Assembly (NCBI RefSeq): GCF_005484945.1 | Contig: NZ_CP034035.1 | Location: 744,001 to 808,000, forward strand | Length of the DNA: 64,000 nucleotides | Origin: Brenneria rubrifaciens | GTDB taxonomy: Bacteria; Pseudomonadota; Gammaproteobacteria; Enterobacterales; Enterobacteriaceae | Reading direction: 5' to 3' | Shown here: positions 55,083-64,000 of the stretch, piece after piece | Layout: the number at the start of each line of letters is the position of its first letter | Numbering within the stretch: position 1 is the stretch's first letter | Program-made: the position numbers and the translations under genes | Notes under the pieces: generated by a model | Seen by the model: the letters and a program-made list of their open reading frames with translations, nothing else | Database searches by the model: none | Told to the model about the DNA's origin: nothing

Positions 55083-57767
55083 TTAGCTCAATGATACTTT
55101 ATCGTTTGGGTTGAGGGCCTCTGTCAACCGTTCTTGCAATTTAAGCCGCAATTCCGGTTTGAGAGCACGCCTGTCGCTGTCGGCGAGGATAAATAAATCT
55201 TCCACCCGCTCACCGATGGTGGAGATTCTGGCCCCGTGCAACGAGAGATTCAGATCGGCGAAAATTTCGCCGATACGGGCCAGCAAACCTGGCTGGTCGA
55301 GAGCGATCAGCTCGACATAGCTGCGTCGATCCGTATGCGTCGGCAAAAAATTGACCTCGGTGGGGACGCTGAAATGACGTAATTTCGACGAAGGACGGCG
55401 CCCGCGCGGATGTTGATAATCACGCTTCGTTAGCGCCTGCTCCAACGCATGGCGAATCATTTCGTGGCGATCCTGCGCCAGTGGACTGCCGTCCGGTTCC
55501 AGCACAATAAACGTATCCATCGCCATGCCGTCGCGACTGGTAAAAATCTGGGCATCGTGAACGCTGAGATTACGTCGATCCAGCTCACCGGCGACCGCCG
55601 CGAACAGATAAGGCCGGTCCGGGCTCCAGATAAAAATCTCCGTACCGCCACGGCTGGCCTGATGGCTGATAAGAACCAGCGGCTTATTAATGTCGTGCTC
55701 CAACAGGTGGCGGGCATGCCAGGCTAGCTGGTTAGGCGAGTGGCGCAGGAAATAATCAGCCCGGCAGCGGCTCCAGATATGATGCAGCGCTTCCTCGTCA
55801 ATATTGTCCATACGCAGCAGCGCCAGCGCCTGTAGGCGATGGTGGCGTACGCGTTCGCGCAGATCCGGCGTATTCTGCATACCGCGCCTTAGCTGTTTTT
55901 CAGTCGCAAAATAGAGCTCGCGCAATAGGCTCTGTTTCCAACTGTTCCACAGCGTTTCATTGGTCGCACAGATATCCGCGACGGTCAGGCTTACCAAATA
56001 ACGCAGACGCGTTTCACTTTGTACTTCGGCGGCGAATTGCTGAATGACGGCCGGGTCCTGAATATCCCGCCGCTGTGCGGTGACCGACATGAGCAAATGG
56101 CAGCGAACCAGCCATGAAACCAACTGCGCTTCCCGTGAATTCAAGCCGTGCAGCGCCGCGAACTCAAGTACGTCCTGTGCGCCAAGTTCAGAGTGATCGC
56201 CGCCTCGGCCTTTGGCGATATCGTGGAACAGGGCAGCGAGCAGCAGCAATTCAGGCTGCGGTAAACGAGGATAAAGTTCTACGCACAGCGGATGGAGCGC
56301 GCGGGTTTCTTCGTCGGAGAAGCTTTCCAGCTTCAGCAGCACCCGAATAGTGTGTTCATCAACGGTGTAGGCATGGAATAAGTCAAACTGCATTTGCCCG
56401 ACGATATTTCCCCACAGCGGCATATAGGCCCACAGCACGCTGTGCCGATGCATAGGGAGCAGCGCCCGGCTCACGGCATGCGGATGACGCAGCACGTTCA
56501 TAAACAGTTGTCGGGCTTCGGGAATGGTACACAGCGGGCTGGCAAGGTGGCACCGGGCGTGACGCAACTGACGCAAGGTTGTCGAATATATCCCGGTGAT
56601 GTTGCGATTACGTACCATCAGATAAAACATGCGCATGATGGCTTCTGGCTTACGGATAAACAGCGTTTCGTCACGCAGATCGATCAAACTGCCGCGCAGT
56701 TGAAATTCTTCATCAATCGCCCGCGGTTTCTCATCCGCTTCCAGCGCGAGAATGGCTTCATCAAACAATTGCAGCAGCATCTGATTTAACTCGCTGACGC
56801 GGCGCGTCATACAGTAGAAATCTTTCATCATGCGTTCTACCGGAGCATTTCCTTCCCCCTGGTATTGCAGCAACTGTGCGACATTGAGCTGCCGATCGAA
56901 CAGCAGCCGATTGTCGTAGCGCGGCAGCATCAGGTGCAGGGCGAACCGAATACGCCACAGAAAACTCTGGCTCTCGTTCAGTTCTTTGCGTTCCGCTTCG
57001 GTGAGAAAGCCAAATCCCACCATTTCGTCAAGGGACGTTGCGCCAAAATGACGGCGGGCCACCCACAACAGAGTATGAATGTCGCGTAATCCGCCCGGGC
57101 TGCTTTTGATATCGGGTTCAAGATTGTAGCTGGTGCTGTGGTAGCGCCGATGACGCTCCTGCTGTTCGGCGATTTTGGCTGGGAAAAAGGCGGATGACGG
57201 CCAGAAGTCATCGTTGAAAATCTGTTTTTGCAGATTGAGGAACAAGGCGACATCACCGCATATCATGCGGGATTCGATCAAGTTAGTCGCGACGGAAATG
57301 TCGGCGCGGCCTTCTTGCAGACACTCTTCCAACGTTCTGACGCTGTGGCCGACTTCGAGCTTAATATCCCATAGCAAGGTAATAAATTCGCCGACGCGTT
57401 GTGAATCCTGTTCGCCGAGCTTATCCTGGCTCAAAAACAGCACATCGATATCGGAAAGCGGATGCAACTCGCCCCGACCATAGCCACCGACCGCGACCAG
57501 CGCGGCCTGCGCGATTTTTTCAAAGCCGTAAAAGAACCATAGCCGTTGCAGCAGGCGATCAATGAAAAGCGTTCTGGCATCAATCAGCGTTTCCGCGCTG
57601 ACGCCGGATTTGAACTCGCTGCCCAGCCAGTTTTGAACGTGTTCCAACTGCAATTTTAGCGTCTGGCTGTTCAGCATGTCGTCGCTGTAGGTCAGTGGCG
57701 AGGTTGGAGGTTGCACTATCGCGGGGGATTGCGCGAGAATATCATGCGAAAGGTGTCTGTTGGTCAT
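55083..57767 (-). CDS. glnD: Bifunctional PII uridylyltransferase/uridylyl-removing enzyme
   Basis: GlnD senses glutamine and adds or removes UMP on PII proteins, setting nitrogen assimilation. The 894-residue product (E. coli 890) has the nucleotidyltransferase motif [17 protein letters not shown] (about residue 90). The HD hydrolase motif [18 protein letters not shown] lies in the middle, and two C-terminal ACT domains follow ([40 protein letters not shown]). It starts at ATG 57767 with a weak ribosome binding site, and dapD follows. Confidence 0.97.
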   Translation of the reverse strand: MTNRHLSHDILAQSPAIVQPPTSPLTYSDDMLNSQTLKLQLEHVQNWLGSEFKSGVSAETLIDARTLFIDRLLQRLWFFYGFEKIAQAALVAVGGYGRGELHPLSDIDVLFLSQDKLGEQDSQRVGEFITLLWDIKLEVGHSVRTLEECLQEGRADISVATNLIESRMICGDVALFLNLQKQIFNDDFWPSSAFFPAKIAEQQERHRRYHSTSYNLEPDIKSSPGGLRDIHTLLWVARRHFGATSLDEMVGFGFLTEAERKELNESQSFLWRIRFALHLMLPRYDNRLLFDRQLNVAQLLQYQGEGNAPVERMMKDFYCMTRRVSELNQMLLQLFDEAILALEADEKPRAIDEEFQLRGSLIDLRDETLFIRKPEAIMRMFYLMVRNRNITGIYSTTLRQLRHARCHLASPLCTIPEARQLFMNVLRHPHAVSRALLPMHRHSVLWAYMPLWGNIVGQMQFDLFHAYTVDEHTIRVLLKLESFSDEETRALHPLCVELYPRLPQPELLLLAALFHDIAKGRGGDHSELGAQDVLEFAALHGLNSREAQLVSWLVRCHLLMSVTAQRRDIQDPAVIQQFAAEVQSETRLRYLVSLTVADICATNETLWNSWKQSLLRELYFATEKQLRRGMQNTPDLRERVRHHRLQALALLRMDNIDEEALHHIWSRCRADYFLRHSPNQLAWHARHLLEHDINKPLVLISHQASRGGTEIFIWSPDRPYLFAAVAGELDRRNLSVHDAQIFTSRDGMAMDTFIVLEPDGSPLAQDRHEMIRHALEQALTKRDYQHPRGRRPSSKLRHFSVPTEVNFLPTHTDRRSYVELIALDQPGLLARIGEIFADLNLSLHGARISTIGERVEDLFILADSDRRALKPELRLKLQERLTEALNPNDKVSLS

Positions 57768-57826
57768 GTGTGCAATCCATAAAAATCGCCGGAGATTGAT
57801 GATAAGGCACGAACTGACAATACCGT

Positions 57827-57848
57827 CATTCCCGCCTGGGCGGGAATG
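57827..57848. repeat. Short palindromic repeat unit between glnD and map
   Basis: CATTCCCGCC (57827-57836) and GGCGGGAATG (57839-57848) form a perfect 10-bp stem with a two-base loop. This sequence (CGTCATTCCCGC type) is a common dispersed palindrome in enterobacterial intergenic DNA. A T-run does not follow directly, so a role as terminator of map is doubtful. Confidence 0.6.
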
Positions 57849-57952
57849 TGCTTTTAATCAACACGTGACCATCAGGAAACGCCTCGCTGACGCGAGCGTG
57901 ACGACATAAACCTTTTTGCCGGCAGCCTGAGTTGGTCTTAACCGGCCCAGTA

Positions 57953-58747
57953 TTACGCTTGATGCGTAATAATATTAGGGATGGTGTCATCCTTACGCAA
58001 TGTCATTATTTCACAGCCGTTTTCGGTTACCACAATCGTGTGCTCATATTGTGCCGATAAGCTGCGATCTTTGGTTTTTACCGTCCAGCCGTCTTTCATG
58101 GTACGAATACGGTAATCGCCGGCGTTGACCATGGGTTCAATGGTAAAAGCCATACCCGCCTGCAAAACGACACCGCCGTCGTCTGCATCATAATGCAGCA
58201 CCTGCGGTTCTTCGTGGAACCCTTTACCGATACCGTGACCGCAATACTCTCGCACCACCGAGAAGTTGTTCGCTTCGACAAATTTCTGGATTTCTTTTCC
58301 CAGGGAACGCAGGCGGATGCCGGGTTTGACCATTTTTAGCGCCAGATAGAGGCTTTCCTGCGTAATGCGGCAGAGGCGTTCGCCGAGGATCGTGGGGGTG
58401 CCCGCGATGAACATTTTAGAGGTATCGCCGTGGAAACCATCTTTGATAACGGTGACATCAATGTTGACGATATCGCCGTTTTTCAGGATTTTTTCTTCGC
58501 TAGGAATACCGTGACAAACGACTTCGTTGATGGAAATACAAACCGATTTGGGAAAACCGTGATAGCCCAGGCAGGCTGAAATAGCCTGTTGATTATTAAT
58601 GATGTGATCGTGACAGATTCTATCCAGCTCGGCGGTGCTGACGCCCGGAACAACATGAGGTTCGATAATTTCCAGTACTTCGGCAGCCAGACGTCCGGCT
58701 ACTCGCATTTTCTCGATATCTTCAGGGGTTTTGATTGATATTGCCAT
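57953..58747 (-). CDS. map: Methionine aminopeptidase, type I
   Basis: Map removes the initiator Met from nascent proteins and is essential in E. coli. The 264-residue product equals the E. coli length. The metal ligands are in NIDVTVIKDGFHGDTSKMF (two Asp), GHGIGKGFHEEPQ (His), FTIEPM (Glu) and the final Glu in AQYEHTIVVTENG. It is divergent from rpsB, as in E. coli. Confidence 0.97.
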   Translation of the reverse strand: MAISIKTPEDIEKMRVAGRLAAEVLEIIEPHVVPGVSTAELDRICHDHIINNQQAISACLGYHGFPKSVCISINEVVCHGIPSEEKILKNGDIVNIDVTVIKDGFHGDTSKMFIAGTPTILGERLCRITQESLYLALKMVKPGIRLRSLGKEIQKFVEANNFSVVREYCGHGIGKGFHEEPQVLHYDADDGGVVLQAGMAFTIEPMVNAGDYRIRTMKDGWTVKTKDRSLSAQYEHTIVVTENGCEIMTLRKDDTIPNIITHQA

Positions 58748-58880
58748 TAAATTTTAGTCCGCAGGTATCCCGTGTATTTCACAGGAAATTAAAGCTGATG
58801 TTAAGTAATAACGCATGTTATCAGTCCTGCCGCTGGCTTGCCAATTGATCATTCCGAACCGTGGCGCGATACAACAAAAG

Positions 58881-58910
58881 TTGGTGTGTCGGGGGGAATT
58901 ATGGTATAAA
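58881..58910 (+). promoter_or_regulatory. rpsB promoter
   Basis: TTGGTG (58881-58886) and TATAAA (58905-58910) are 18 bp apart, with a TG just before the -10 and a GCGCGCC discriminator. That is the usual form for stringently controlled ribosomal genes. The start site would be near 58917. Confidence 0.75.
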
Positions 58911-58916
58911 GCGCGC

Positions 58917-59821
<905 letters not shown>

Positions 59822-59872
59822 TAAGGCTGGCTTGATGAGCCCTTATTAACCAGGTATTGACATATGTTGGTT

Positions 59873-59899
59873 AAAGGGGCCTGACAGGGCTCCTTTTTT
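59873..59899 (+). terminator. Partial terminator/attenuator between rpsB and tsf
   Basis: AAAGGGGCC (59873-59881) pairs with GGCTCCTTT (59888-59896) with one G:U pair and is followed by T. E. coli also has a partial terminator here that lowers tsf expression relative to rpsB. Confidence 0.75.
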
Positions 59900-59935
59900 A
59901 CTTATCTCCCCCGCGAGATATCCGAGGAAAAGATA

Positions 59936-60793
59936 ATGGCTGAAATTACCGCTGCCCTGGTAAAAGAACTGCGTGAGCGTACTGGCGCAGGCATGATGGA
60001 ATGTAAGAAAGCGCTGGTTGAAGCGAGTGGCGACATTGAACTGGCTATCGACAATATGCGTAAATCCGGCCAGGCGAAAGCCGCCAAGAAAGCAGGCCGT
60101 GTTGCTGCTGAAGGTGTGATCCTGACTAAAATTTCCGCAGACGGTAAATACGGCGTCATCGTTGAACTGAACTGCGAAACTGACTTCGTTGCCAAAGATG
60201 CCGGCTTCAAAGCGTTTGGTGAAGACGTGGTCGCCGTCGCTCTGAACGATCGCATTTCCGATGTTGAAGTTCTGAAAGCGAAATTTGAAGAACAACGTAC
60301 TGCGCTGGTGGCTAAAATTGGTGAAAACATCAATATCCGCCGTATCGCTGTGCAAGAAGGCGACGTGCTGGGTTCTTATCTGCACGGCGCTCGCATCGGC
60401 GTTATGGTCGCTGCCAAAGGTGCTGACGACGAGCTGATCAAGCACATTGCCATGCACATCGCCGCCAGCAAACCGGAATATGTGAAAGCTGAAAACGTTC
60501 CTGCTGATGTGGTTGCTCGCGAGCACCAGATTCAACTGGATATCGCTATGCAGTCTGGCAAGCCGCGTGAAATTGCGGAGAAAATGGTTGAAGGCCGTAT
60601 GCGTAAATTCACCGGTGAGATCTCTTTGACTGGTCAGCATTTCGTTATGGACCCGAACAAAACCGTTGGCGATCTGCTGAAAGAGCACAATGCTGACGTG
60701 ATCAGCTTCATCCGTTTTGAAGTGGGTGAAGGTATTGAGAAAGCTGAAGTTGACTTCGCTGCTGAAGTGGCAGCGATGAGTAAGCAGTCTTAA
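59936..60793 (+). CDS. tsf: Elongation factor Ts
   Basis: EF-Ts exchanges GDP for GTP on EF-Tu. The 285-residue product (E. coli 283) has the N-terminal UBA-like domain ([20 protein letters not shown]). The core motif [17 protein letters not shown] holds the TDFVA residues that open the EF-Tu nucleotide site. It is 114 bp downstream of rpsB, past an attenuator, and ends at a clear terminator. Confidence 0.98.
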   Translation: MAEITAALVKELRERTGAGMMECKKALVEASGDIELAIDNMRKSGQAKAAKKAGRVAAEGVILTKISADGKYGVIVELNCETDFVAKDAGFKAFGEDVVAVALNDRISDVEVLKAKFEEQRTALVAKIGENINIRRIAVQEGDVLGSYLHGARIGVMVAAKGADDELIKHIAMHIAASKPEYVKAENVPADVVAREHQIQLDIAMQSGKPREIAEKMVEGRMRKFTGEISLTGQHFVMDPNKTVGDLLKEHNADVISFIRFEVGEGIEKAEVDFAAEVAAMSKQS

Positions 60794-60798
60794 TCGTA

Positions 60799-60830
60799 AA
60801 AAAGGGGCCGCCAGTTGGCGGTTCCTTTTT
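60799..60830 (+). terminator. Intrinsic terminator after tsf
   Basis: AAAAAGGGGCCGCC (60799-60812) pairs with GGCGGTTCCTTTTT (60817-60830) over the loop AGTT, with two G:U pairs. Confidence 0.92.
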
Positions 60831-60939
60831 ATCCAGCCAAAATAATTTCAATACACTTGATCGTTCACCTTCTGGTGAAGGAATGAAGTGTGACGGTAGC
60901 AACTCCCAATACGACGACAGCCTGTAGGACATGAACACC

Positions 60940-61671
60940 ATGGCAACCAATGCAAAACCCGTATATCAACGAATCCTGCTTAAGCTGAGCGGCGAAGCTT
61001 TACAGGGAACAGAAGGCTTTGGTATCGATGCGAGCATTCTGGATCGCATGGCTCAGGAAGTGAAAGAACTGGTTGAGTTAGGCATTCAGGTCGGCGTGGT
61101 CATCGGCGGTGGCAACCTGTTTCGCGGTGCTGGTCTGGCGAAAGCGGGAATGAACCGTGTCGTGGGCGATCACATGGGAATGCTGGCGACTGTGATGAAT
61201 GGGCTGGCGATGCGTGATGCGTTGCATCGCGCCTATGTTAACGCTCGCCTGATGTCGGCTATACCTTTGAATGGCGTGTGTGACAACTATAGCTGGGCCG
61301 AGGCTATCAGCTTGTTACGCAATAATCGCGTGGTGATCTTTTCGGCGGGCACCGGCAATCCCTTCTTTACGACGGATTCGGCAGCTTGTCTGCGCGGCAT
61401 AGAGATTGAAGCCGACGTCGTATTGAAAGCGACAAAAGTCGATGGCGTCTATTCTGCCGATCCGGTACAAGATCCCTCTGCGACCCTGTATGAAACGCTG
61501 AGCTATCAGGAAGTGTTGGAGCGTGAGCTAAAAGTCATGGACTTGGCCGCTTTCACGCTGGCTCGCGATCATAACTTGCCTATCCGCGTGTTCAACATGA
61601 ACAAACCAGGCGCGTTGCGTCGGGTCGTCATGGGCGAGAAGGAAGGGACGCTGATCAGTAATAACGGATGA
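60940..61671 (+). CDS. pyrH: UMP kinase
   Basis: PyrH phosphorylates UMP to UDP in pyrimidine synthesis and is regulated by GTP and UTP. The ATG at 60940 ([20 protein letters not shown]) has AGGA at 60926-60929, 10 nt upstream; an in-frame ATG at 60931 is too close to that site. The 243-residue product (E. coli 241) has the amino-acid-kinase fold with [27 protein letters not shown] and [15 protein letters not shown]. Confidence 0.97.
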   Translation: MATNAKPVYQRILLKLSGEALQGTEGFGIDASILDRMAQEVKELVELGIQVGVVIGGGNLFRGAGLAKAGMNRVVGDHMGMLATVMNGLAMRDALHRAYVNARLMSAIPLNGVCDNYSWAEAISLLRNNRVVIFSAGTGNPFFTTDSAACLRGIEIEADVVLKATKVDGVYSADPVQDPSATLYETLSYQEVLERELKVMDLAAFTLARDHNLPIRVFNMNKPGALRRVVMGEKEGTLISNNG

Positions 61672-61809
61672 TCTTAAAAATAGGGTAATATCCTGTTCAG
61701 TTGACAGAAGATATTGCCGGTTTTATCGCCAGCTCACGCTGGTATTAATTATTCACCGGGTCACGCGGTGCGTGGTCTGCCAGGCAACCAGTTTTCAAGG
61801 GTTCACAAC

Positions 61810-62367
61810 GTGATTAATGAAATCAGAAAAGATACTGAAACACGCATGGAAAAATGCGTAGAGGTTTTCAAAAACCAGATCGGCAAAATCCGTACTGGCC
61901 GCGCATCACCCAGTATTCTTGACGGCATTCAGGTCGAGTATTACGGCAGCGCCACGCCGCTGCGCCAGTTGGCCAATATCGTCGTGGAAGATTCCCGTAC
62001 GCTGGCGATTACCGTATTCGATCGATCACTCAGTCCGGCTGTTGAGAAAGCGATTATGTCTTCCGATCTGGGACTGAACCCGTCTTCCGCCGGTACGGTG
62101 ATCCGGGTTCCGCTGCCCCCGTTGACGGAAGAACGCCGTAAAGATCTGATCAAAGTCGTGCGTGGTGAAGCTGAACAAGGTCGCATTTCCGTGCGTAACG
62201 TGCGCCGTGATGCCAACGATAAACTGAAAGCCCAACTGAAAGACAAAGCGATCAGCGAAGATGAAGAGCGCCGTGCCCAGGAAGATGTCCAGAAACTGAC
62301 CGATTCCTTCATCAAGAAAGTGGATATCGCACTGGCTGAGAAAGAAGCGGAGCTGATGGCGTTCTAA
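61810..62367 (+). CDS. frr: Ribosome recycling factor
   Basis: RRF, with EF-G, splits the post-termination ribosome. The start is GTG at 61810, as in E. coli, with AAGGG eight bases upstream, giving 185 residues, the E. coli length. The upstream in-frame extension is unrelated to the family. Signature segments are [20 protein letters not shown] and [20 protein letters not shown]. It lies 138 bp after pyrH. Confidence 0.97.
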   Translation: MINEIRKDTETRMEKCVEVFKNQIGKIRTGRASPSILDGIQVEYYGSATPLRQLANIVVEDSRTLAITVFDRSLSPAVEKAIMSSDLGLNPSSAGTVIRVPLPPLTEERRKDLIKVVRGEAEQGRISVRNVRRDANDKLKAQLKDKAISEDEERRAQEDVQKLTDSFIKKVDIALAEKEAELMAF

Positions 62368-62598
62368 TCCATTTGCTGTAATAAGCGTCGCAGGAAAGTC
62401 ATGGAGCTCCTAGCACCAGCTTTTTCCGGCGGCGCTTTATATTTTATCAAACTTGTTGGTGCAGGCCAGCCCCTCTTTGGGCGGTAAATCATCTTCTGTC
62501 ATGACATCTTTTATCGTGAATAGTAAGTCTACGTCATGGCAATCGTCTCAGACTGGTGTACCTTCCTGTAATCAAATCCAGTTATTCAGAGCATTTCA

Positions 62599-63795
62599 AT
62601 GAAGCAACTGACAATTCTTGGTTCTACTGGTTCTATTGGCGTCAGTTCACTGGCGGTTATTAAGGCAAATCCAGACAAATTTTCTGTTCTGGCGCTGTCG
62701 GCCGGAGGCAATGTCGAGCTTATGCTGGAGCAATGTCTGACGTTCCGCCCCGCTTACGCCTCAATGGAGGATGAACTGTCCGCCAAAAGATTGCGCGAGC
62801 AATTGAAGCAGCAAGGATGCCAGACCGAAGTGTTATCTGGAGAACTGGCCGCTTGTGAGTTGGCCGCGTTAGATGATGTCGATCAGGTTATTGCGGCAAT
62901 TGTTGGCGCCGCAGGCTTGTTGCCAACGCTGGCGGCGATTCGGGCGGGCAAACAGGTGTTGCTGGCTAATAAAGAATCTTTGGTCACTTGCGGACGCCTG
63001 TTTATGGAAGCGGTTGCACAAAGCAACGCAAAAATCCTGCCGATAGACAGTGAACATAATGCAATTTTTCAGAGTTTACCTGAGAAAATGCAACAACAGT
63101 TAGGCTACTCTTCATTAGAGCAGTATGGTGTTGAACGCATTATTCTGACGGGGTCCGGCGGGCCGTTTCGCGAAACGTCGTTATCGGCGTTGGCGGACAT
63201 GACGCCCGATCAGGCTTGTGCGCACCCGAACTGGTCAATGGGACGCAAGATTTCCGTCGATTCCGCTACTATGATGAATAAAGGGCTGGAGTATATCGAA
63301 GCCCGCTGGTTGTTTAATGCCTCTGCGGAACAGATGGAGGTCATCATTCATCCCCAGTCCGTTATTCATTCAATGGTGCGTTATCGTGATGGCAGCGTGC
63401 TGGCGCAGCTAGGTTCGCCGGATATGCGAACACCGATTGCCCACGCAATGGCTTACCCTGAGCGGGTCACATCAGGCGCCAAAGCATTGGACTTTTGCCA
63501 ACTGGGCGCACTGACGTTTTCCGCACCGGATTACGCGCGCTACCCGTGTTTACAATTGGCGATAGACGCCTGTAATCACGGTCAAGCGGCGACCACTGCG
63601 CTAAATGCCGCCAATGAAATCGCTGTTGCCGCATTTTTACAAACACAGATTCGGTTTACGGATATTGCAGCGGTTAATCAGCATGTGATTGAGCAACTTA
63701 CATTGTCTGAGCCGACATGTGTTGATGAAGTTCTTTCTATCGATCTCTGGGCAAGGCAGGCCGCGACGCAGGCGCTGATGCATTGCGGTCGTTAA
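62599..63795 (+). CDS. dxr: 1-deoxy-D-xylulose 5-phosphate reductoisomerase
   Basis: Dxr (IspC) makes 2-C-methyl-D-erythritol 4-phosphate, the second step of the MEP isoprenoid pathway and the target of fosmidomycin. The 398-residue product equals E. coli. It has the NADPH motif [27 protein letters not shown], the metal-binding [12 protein letters not shown] and the flexible loop region SGGPFRE, followed by [21 protein letters not shown]. The 231-bp gap before it shows no clear gene or terminator. uppS is expected next, as in E. coli. Confidence 0.97.
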   Translation: MKQLTILGSTGSIGVSSLAVIKANPDKFSVLALSAGGNVELMLEQCLTFRPAYASMEDELSAKRLREQLKQQGCQTEVLSGELAACELAALDDVDQVIAAIVGAAGLLPTLAAIRAGKQVLLANKESLVTCGRLFMEAVAQSNAKILPIDSEHNAIFQSLPEKMQQQLGYSSLEQYGVERIILTGSGGPFRETSLSALADMTPDQACAHPNWSMGRKISVDSATMMNKGLEYIEARWLFNASAEQMEVIIHPQSVIHSMVRYRDGSVLAQLGSPDMRTPIAHAMAYPERVTSGAKALDFCQLGALTFSAPDYARYPCLQLAIDACNHGQAATTALNAANEIAVAAFLQTQIRFTDIAAVNQHVIEQLTLSEPTCVDEVLSIDLWARQAATQALMHCGR

Positions 63796-63818
63796 ATAAT
63801 GTATTCAGAAGGCACGAT

Positions 63819-63847
63819 TTGTTCAGGTGCGGTTGAGGTGGTATAGT
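63819..63847 (+). promoter_or_regulatory. Strong promoter candidate downstream of dxr
   Basis: TTGTTC (63819-63824) and TATAGT (63842-63847) are 17 bp apart, with TGG before the -10 and a GC-rich discriminator CTGCGCC. Initiation would fall near 63855. Confidence 0.7.
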
Positions 63848-63854
63848 CTGCGCC

Positions 63855-63927
63855 ACTCAATGGTCGGCTCCGCGACGTGTTTCGTGCCGACGGTGAAGTT
63901 AAGCCGTGATCGTTCACGGCTTTTTTT
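63855..63927 (+). ncRNA. Candidate short transcript or attenuated leader before uppS
   Basis: From the predicted start near 63855 to the terminator end the transcript would be about 73 nt. It has a first hairpin, GTCGGC pairing with GCCGAC (about 63863-63892), and the terminator hairpin. No ORF is evident. It may be an attenuator of the downstream gene, likely uppS, whose start is at or beyond the window end (an ATG occurs at 63995), or a standalone small RNA. Confidence 0.45.
63901..63927 (+). terminator. Intrinsic terminator between dxr and the next gene
   Basis: AAGCCGTG (63901-63908) pairs with CACGGCTT (63915-63922) over a 6-nt loop, followed by a T-run. Confidence 0.9.
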
Positions 63928-64000
63928 ACGCTAATGGATTCTGATGTTACGGAAGGACTGTTGTATTTCTTACTTGAGGAAATAAGTACGCGTTATGCCG

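Noticed and set aside
59846..60688. 280-codon minus-strand frame opposite tsf
   Set aside because: The Phe- and Asn-rich product is the usual mirror of the strongly biased tsf codons.
63995..64000. Start codon of uppS
   Set aside because: An ATG occurs at 63995, but the nearest GAGG is about 15 bases upstream and only two codons are visible, so the gene start cannot be supported.

Overview
This window is chromosomal DNA from a member of the Enterobacterales. Many proteins match E. coli homologues in length and in motifs. The soft-rot/plant-associated Pectobacteriaceae (Pectobacterium, Brenneria, Dickeya) are the best guess for the family. That rests on the gene order, a csrB/rsmB locus beside syd, ERIC-type repeats and an unrelated S8 autotransporter inserted in a housekeeping block. 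No species can be named from the sequence alone. There is no prophage, no intact insertion sequence, no CRISPR array and no obvious defence island.

Layout. 1-0.9 kb: tail of an unidentified gene, a tRNA-Phe gene (a common integration site) and a long speC leader that carries a candidate 42-residue peptide. 0.9-7.7 kb: speC, then mltC-yggX-mutY (minus) divergent from trmB-yggL-yggN. 7.8-11 kb: a subtilase autotransporter, the clearest accessory gene. 11-15.8 kb: tas, ygdR, ygdQ, an ERIC element, two tiny ORFs, mutH and the probable DnaA-reactivating sequence DARS2. 15.8-34.4 kb: rppH-ptsP, lgt-thyA, the ppdAB-ygdB-ppdC minor-pseudopilin set and recC-ptrA-recB-recD, densely packed with ATGA overlaps. 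34.4-44.5 kb: argA (tandem ARG boxes), amiC, two initiator tRNA-Met genes, mltA, a bisC-like molybdoenzyme, tcdA, csdE/csdA and ygdI. 44.6-53.7 kb: GcvB sRNA divergent from gcvA, then ygdD-rlmM, xni, ppnN, queF, syd, the CsrB/RsmB sRNA, yqcC, truC and yqcA. 53.7-64 kb: yaeH, dapD, glnD, map, then rpsB-tsf-pyrH-frr-dxr and a promoter-terminator unit that probably leads to uppS.

Themes. Several genes act on shared processes: DNA repair and replication control (mutY, mutH, recBCD, DARS2), peptidoglycan turnover (mltC, amiC, mltA), sulfur and tRNA chemistry (csdA-csdE-tcdA, queF, trmB, truC), nitrogen and amino-acid control (glnD, gcvA/gcvB, argA, dapD, ptsP) and translation (rpsB, tsf, frr). The order from speC to yqcA follows the E. 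coli 63-min region. The order from yaeH to dxr follows the E. coli 4-min region. The junction near 53.72 kb is therefore a rearrangement breakpoint relative to E. coli.

The most noteworthy non-coding signals are the rsmB locus with a perfect 16-bp-arm UvrY/GacA-type palindrome and a separate operator-like palindrome, a GcvB with a diverged R1 seed, DARS2, the speC leader ORF and the short promoter-to-terminator transcript after dxr. I found no large undescribed multi-gene system.
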